NCBI GenBank assembly: GCA_013400115.1
Contig: VXBP01001156.1
Span: 62,001-126,000, forward strand
From: Rhinopomastus cyanomelas
Lineage: Eukaryota; Chordata; Aves; Bucerotiformes; Rhinopomastidae
Length of the DNA stretch: 64,000 nt
Reading direction: 5' to 3'
Every line of letters starts with the position of its first letter. The stretch's first letter is position 1. The translations under genes were made by a program, and so were the position numbers. Under the pieces are notes generated by a model, which had not been told where the DNA came from, searched no databases, and saw nothing but the letters and a program-made list of their open reading frames with translations. Of this stretch, positions 61,801 through 64,000 are shown one piece after another.

Positions 61801-63740
61801 TATGTGTTTCTCAGAACCTAAAAGACTTTCCTCATTCACTGTATCACAGTTCTCATCACAGATACAGTTCATGTGCAGTTTAAGGTTCTCTTATAATCCA
61901 CTTCCCCTTGTTCATGGCTTTAGCAGGCACTTTTAGCCACACCTTTTAGTCCTGCGATTCAAGTTCATTCAGATGTATTTTATAGTGGAAGTCTATGCAG
62001 TTTGTTCAGCTGCTTTTGAGTTACCTGACCAGGATCCTTAAGCTCTTCCTCACACAATAAAAAAGCATTTTCTATTGACGGTGGGATCCAAAGTAAACAA
62101 ACTTCTGAAAAAATCTTTCCCACTCAGTTACAAAGACTTAACTCAGCTAATGCAAACAGTAGATGTTAAAACTTCCAGCTAGCTTATCGTTTCTGTCGCT
62201 TCATGTAGAAGAACTTCTAACAGAACTAGCGCTGAGCAGCGCTCTGGACAACCCAGCACTGAGCCAAGAATAGCTGCCAGGTGCCTCTGAGAATGGCCTT
62301 GGAGGCCTCAGCAAAGATGATAGGAGGCCTCAGCGAGGATGATAAGCGAGCAAACTAATCATAGAGGAATGTTAACCAGATTGTGGGAATCAGAGAATGG
62401 GGCCGTGTTTGGGAAAGCTGGAGGGGCTGTCTGATCAGGTAGTTTGTTGATGATGGCCAATAGACTAGAGGACAGCTACGCGTGACAAAGGCCATGTACC
62501 CAATGAGTGTAACCTCAGTGCCACGTGGACAGGGCATAACTGTATATAAGCAAGGCGGTTACGGGAATAAACAAGCTCAGCACCTTAACCATATTGGTGT
62601 GCATGTCGTTGACTCGGCTAGCCCCTCGGAGGCCCCCCTGGTTACATCTTCTTATCACAAGTCCAGGAATAACTCTGGAATCGTAGCCCGTTTTTGCGTA
62701 AATGTACACATACTTGGCTGCTAATACTACCAGAGGTTCCTCAGAATTCTAGTCAGATCAACTATAACATACTACGCAGGACTGATTTATGTAGATTCAG
62801 GTGGGTACTGCCCTTAGCCAGTCTTTTTCCCACCAGAAATACTAGGTAATGATGGAAATCAGAATGCAGACACTTAAAGAGCAGTGCCATGCACAATTAA
62901 GACTCCATGGTGATTGGTGTACGTATACACAAGCAGTAAAACAGATATACAAAAATAATGTGGGAAGTATACCATGTGATATGAGCTGTTTAATTCTGCT
63001 TTTAAACCCAGTTCTAACCTCTTTGTTTGATACTGCTGTCCTTTATTTCATCCTAATGTCAGTAGTTTCATATATTAAATTTTACATGTAAATTTAAGCC
63101 TTATTCCAGCCTGTAGCAAAATATTTTGAAAGACCCTCAGGCCATGATTTCTGGCACCAACTATCATTCCAAATAGTTTGTGAGTTTTTAGTTCTGTTGA
63201 TTTCAGTGATTTGGTTCTCAAGCAGCCATTAAGAACCATATTCCCTCATGCAGCTGGAGTTTCCCTACTCTGTTTTCCACCAGGAAGCATGTGGCTACAA
63301 AAACACTATGTAAATAAAGCACAAAGACACTGTGATAAAGCAAAAGAGAGGAGAGCATTTCATTTTGACAAAGGCTTAAGGAGTCCCTGTCTTATTAGAG
63401 CGCTCTTGCGTTCCTCCTTCTCTTTCTATAAAACTCAGAGTGTGAAATAGGAACTAAGGTAACACCTTGAGATCATGTACACACACGTTCCTGGTGCATG
63501 TATATTTTCACATATGTGGCATTAATTACAAGCAAGAATTGTAAGAAACTAATTGCACATTAAAAATATGAGGAAAGATCATCCAGGATCTCCTAACAGT
63601 AAGTGAACTGTAATGGTTTTATCTACAAAGTTTGTAATTTTACCTTCATTAAACCTTTTAATGATGAATTCAAGCTGGTCAAGGGGACTGCGGAAGGTTC
63701 CTATATGGTCCAGTACTTCCTCTGTGATGGAGTTGAGAAT
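58888..63740 (-). CDS. ORC2: Origin recognition complex subunit 2, 3' part
   Basis: Subunit of the six-part ORC that marks replication origins in the nucleus (family knowledge). Visible exons in coding order: 63644-63740, 61489-61635, 60796-60967, 60400-60461, 59600-59718, 58888-58974; all phases fit and give the C-terminal 227 residues of a protein usually near 570-580. Landmarks: ILNSITEEVLDHIGTFRSPL, LELYVLIHNLDSQMLRGERS, NIYYIASVDHINAPLMWDQA, LYNWLWYETTTFCPYVEETS, GIFKLLAQYQLENKDNPSYP, then the winged-helix end LSFQDFYQRCREAFLVNSDL and YLLIPVDDNTLTDFLEKEDE with stop TAA. The AAA+-like core and C-terminal winged helix are covered; upstream exons lie past the right edge. The intron 61636-63643 contains an LTR. 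Confidence 0.95.
62196..62646 (+). mobile_element. Probable solo LTR in ORC2 intron
   Basis: A 0.45-kb segment beginning near 'tgtagaagaacttc' and ending 'cccctggttaca', i.e. TG...CA bounded. It has a CCAAT box (about 62456), a TATA box (tgtatataagc, about 62541), AATAAA (about 62574), and an R/U5-like end with 'atattggtgtgcatg' resembling the R/U5 of avian alpharetrovirus-type LTRs. It is in antisense orientation to ORC2. No gag, pol or env sequence is attached, so it is a solo LTR. Target-site duplications were not clear, so the exact ends are uncertain. Confidence 0.65.
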
Positions 63741-63884
63741 CTGAAAAAGAAGTCCCATCTGAAGGGCTCTGACACTCAAGGACCTTGTGCAAAAAATGTG
63801 AAACTGACCCCTGACTATCATGAAGTAGATAATCTTATCTTTCCCACCAAATCCCCAAAACAGCCAACATAAAGCTGTTTTTTC

Positions 63885-64000
63885 AGAACAGTGGCAAGCT
63901 GGATTGATGGGTCAAGGCCAACTGTATAAGCTTGAATGAGGCCAAGTGCTGGGTCCTACACTGGAGTCACTACAATCCAGTGGCAATGCTACAGGCTTGT
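63885..64000 (+). mobile_element. CR1 fragment at right edge
   Basis: 'gaatgaggccaagtgctggg', 'tcctacactggagtcactac' and 'gctacaggcttg' match the CR1 RT region encoding N-AKCxVLHxxxxNP. It continues beyond the window. Confidence 0.75.

Noticed and set aside
1..64000. CRISPR arrays, operons, bacterial features or tRNA genes
   Set aside because: The window is spliced vertebrate DNA; no regularly spaced direct repeats and no cloverleaf with A/B boxes were recognised.

Overview
The window is vertebrate nuclear DNA, almost certainly from a bird. Genes are split into small GT-AG exons. The interspersed repeats are nearly all CR1 non-LTR retrotransposons, many carrying the CR1 3' end that finishes in ATTCTATG-type repeats. 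The gene order SGO2 - BZW1 - CLK1 - PPIL3 - NIF3L1 - ORC2 is the conserved amniote block found at human 2q33. One base (11660) is N, so this is assembled draft sequence.

Layout. 911-8974 (+): shugoshin 2, with its 5' exon(s) off the left edge. 8975-23100: gene-poor, AT-rich, with CR1 pieces including a 2-kb inverted copy at 20478-22460. 23140-24120: CpG-island promoter of BZW1, whose 11 coding exons run to 31812 (+) and encode a full 419-residue protein. 32600-35894 (-): a CLK/LAMMER kinase, tail to tail with BZW1, with ten coding exons that give 402 residues in one unbroken frame. A CR1 and a CpG island (about 37080-37900) lie upstream of it. 38180-39171: a mosaic of local duplications including a broken copy of one CLK exon. 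41941-49643 (-): PPIL3, complete at 161 residues. 50080-50700: CpG island that acts as a head-to-head promoter for PPIL3 (-) and NIF3L1 (+). 50553-55791 (+): NIF3L1, complete at 369 residues. 58888 to the right edge (-): the C-terminal 227 residues of ORC2.

The genes are housekeeping or cell-division genes: centromeric cohesion (SGO2), translation start-site control (BZW1), splicing (CLK1, PPIL3), a metal-binding NIF3-family protein (NIF3L1) and origin recognition (ORC2). They are linked by conserved synteny rather than by a common pathway. Intron phases were checked through every gene model and all join in frame.

The most unusual item is the CLK1-position kinase. No exon for the Arg/Ser-rich N-terminal region was found, DFG reads DLG, the LAMMER signature reads LAMMEQ, and it has an extra basic C-terminal tail with PKKKRK. 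Other points are a duplicated and decayed exon of the same gene, the absence of the aldehyde oxidase cluster expected between SGO2 and BZW1, a membrane-protein-like ORF with a splice acceptor and poly(A) signal inside NIF3L1 intron 1, and two probable solo LTRs.
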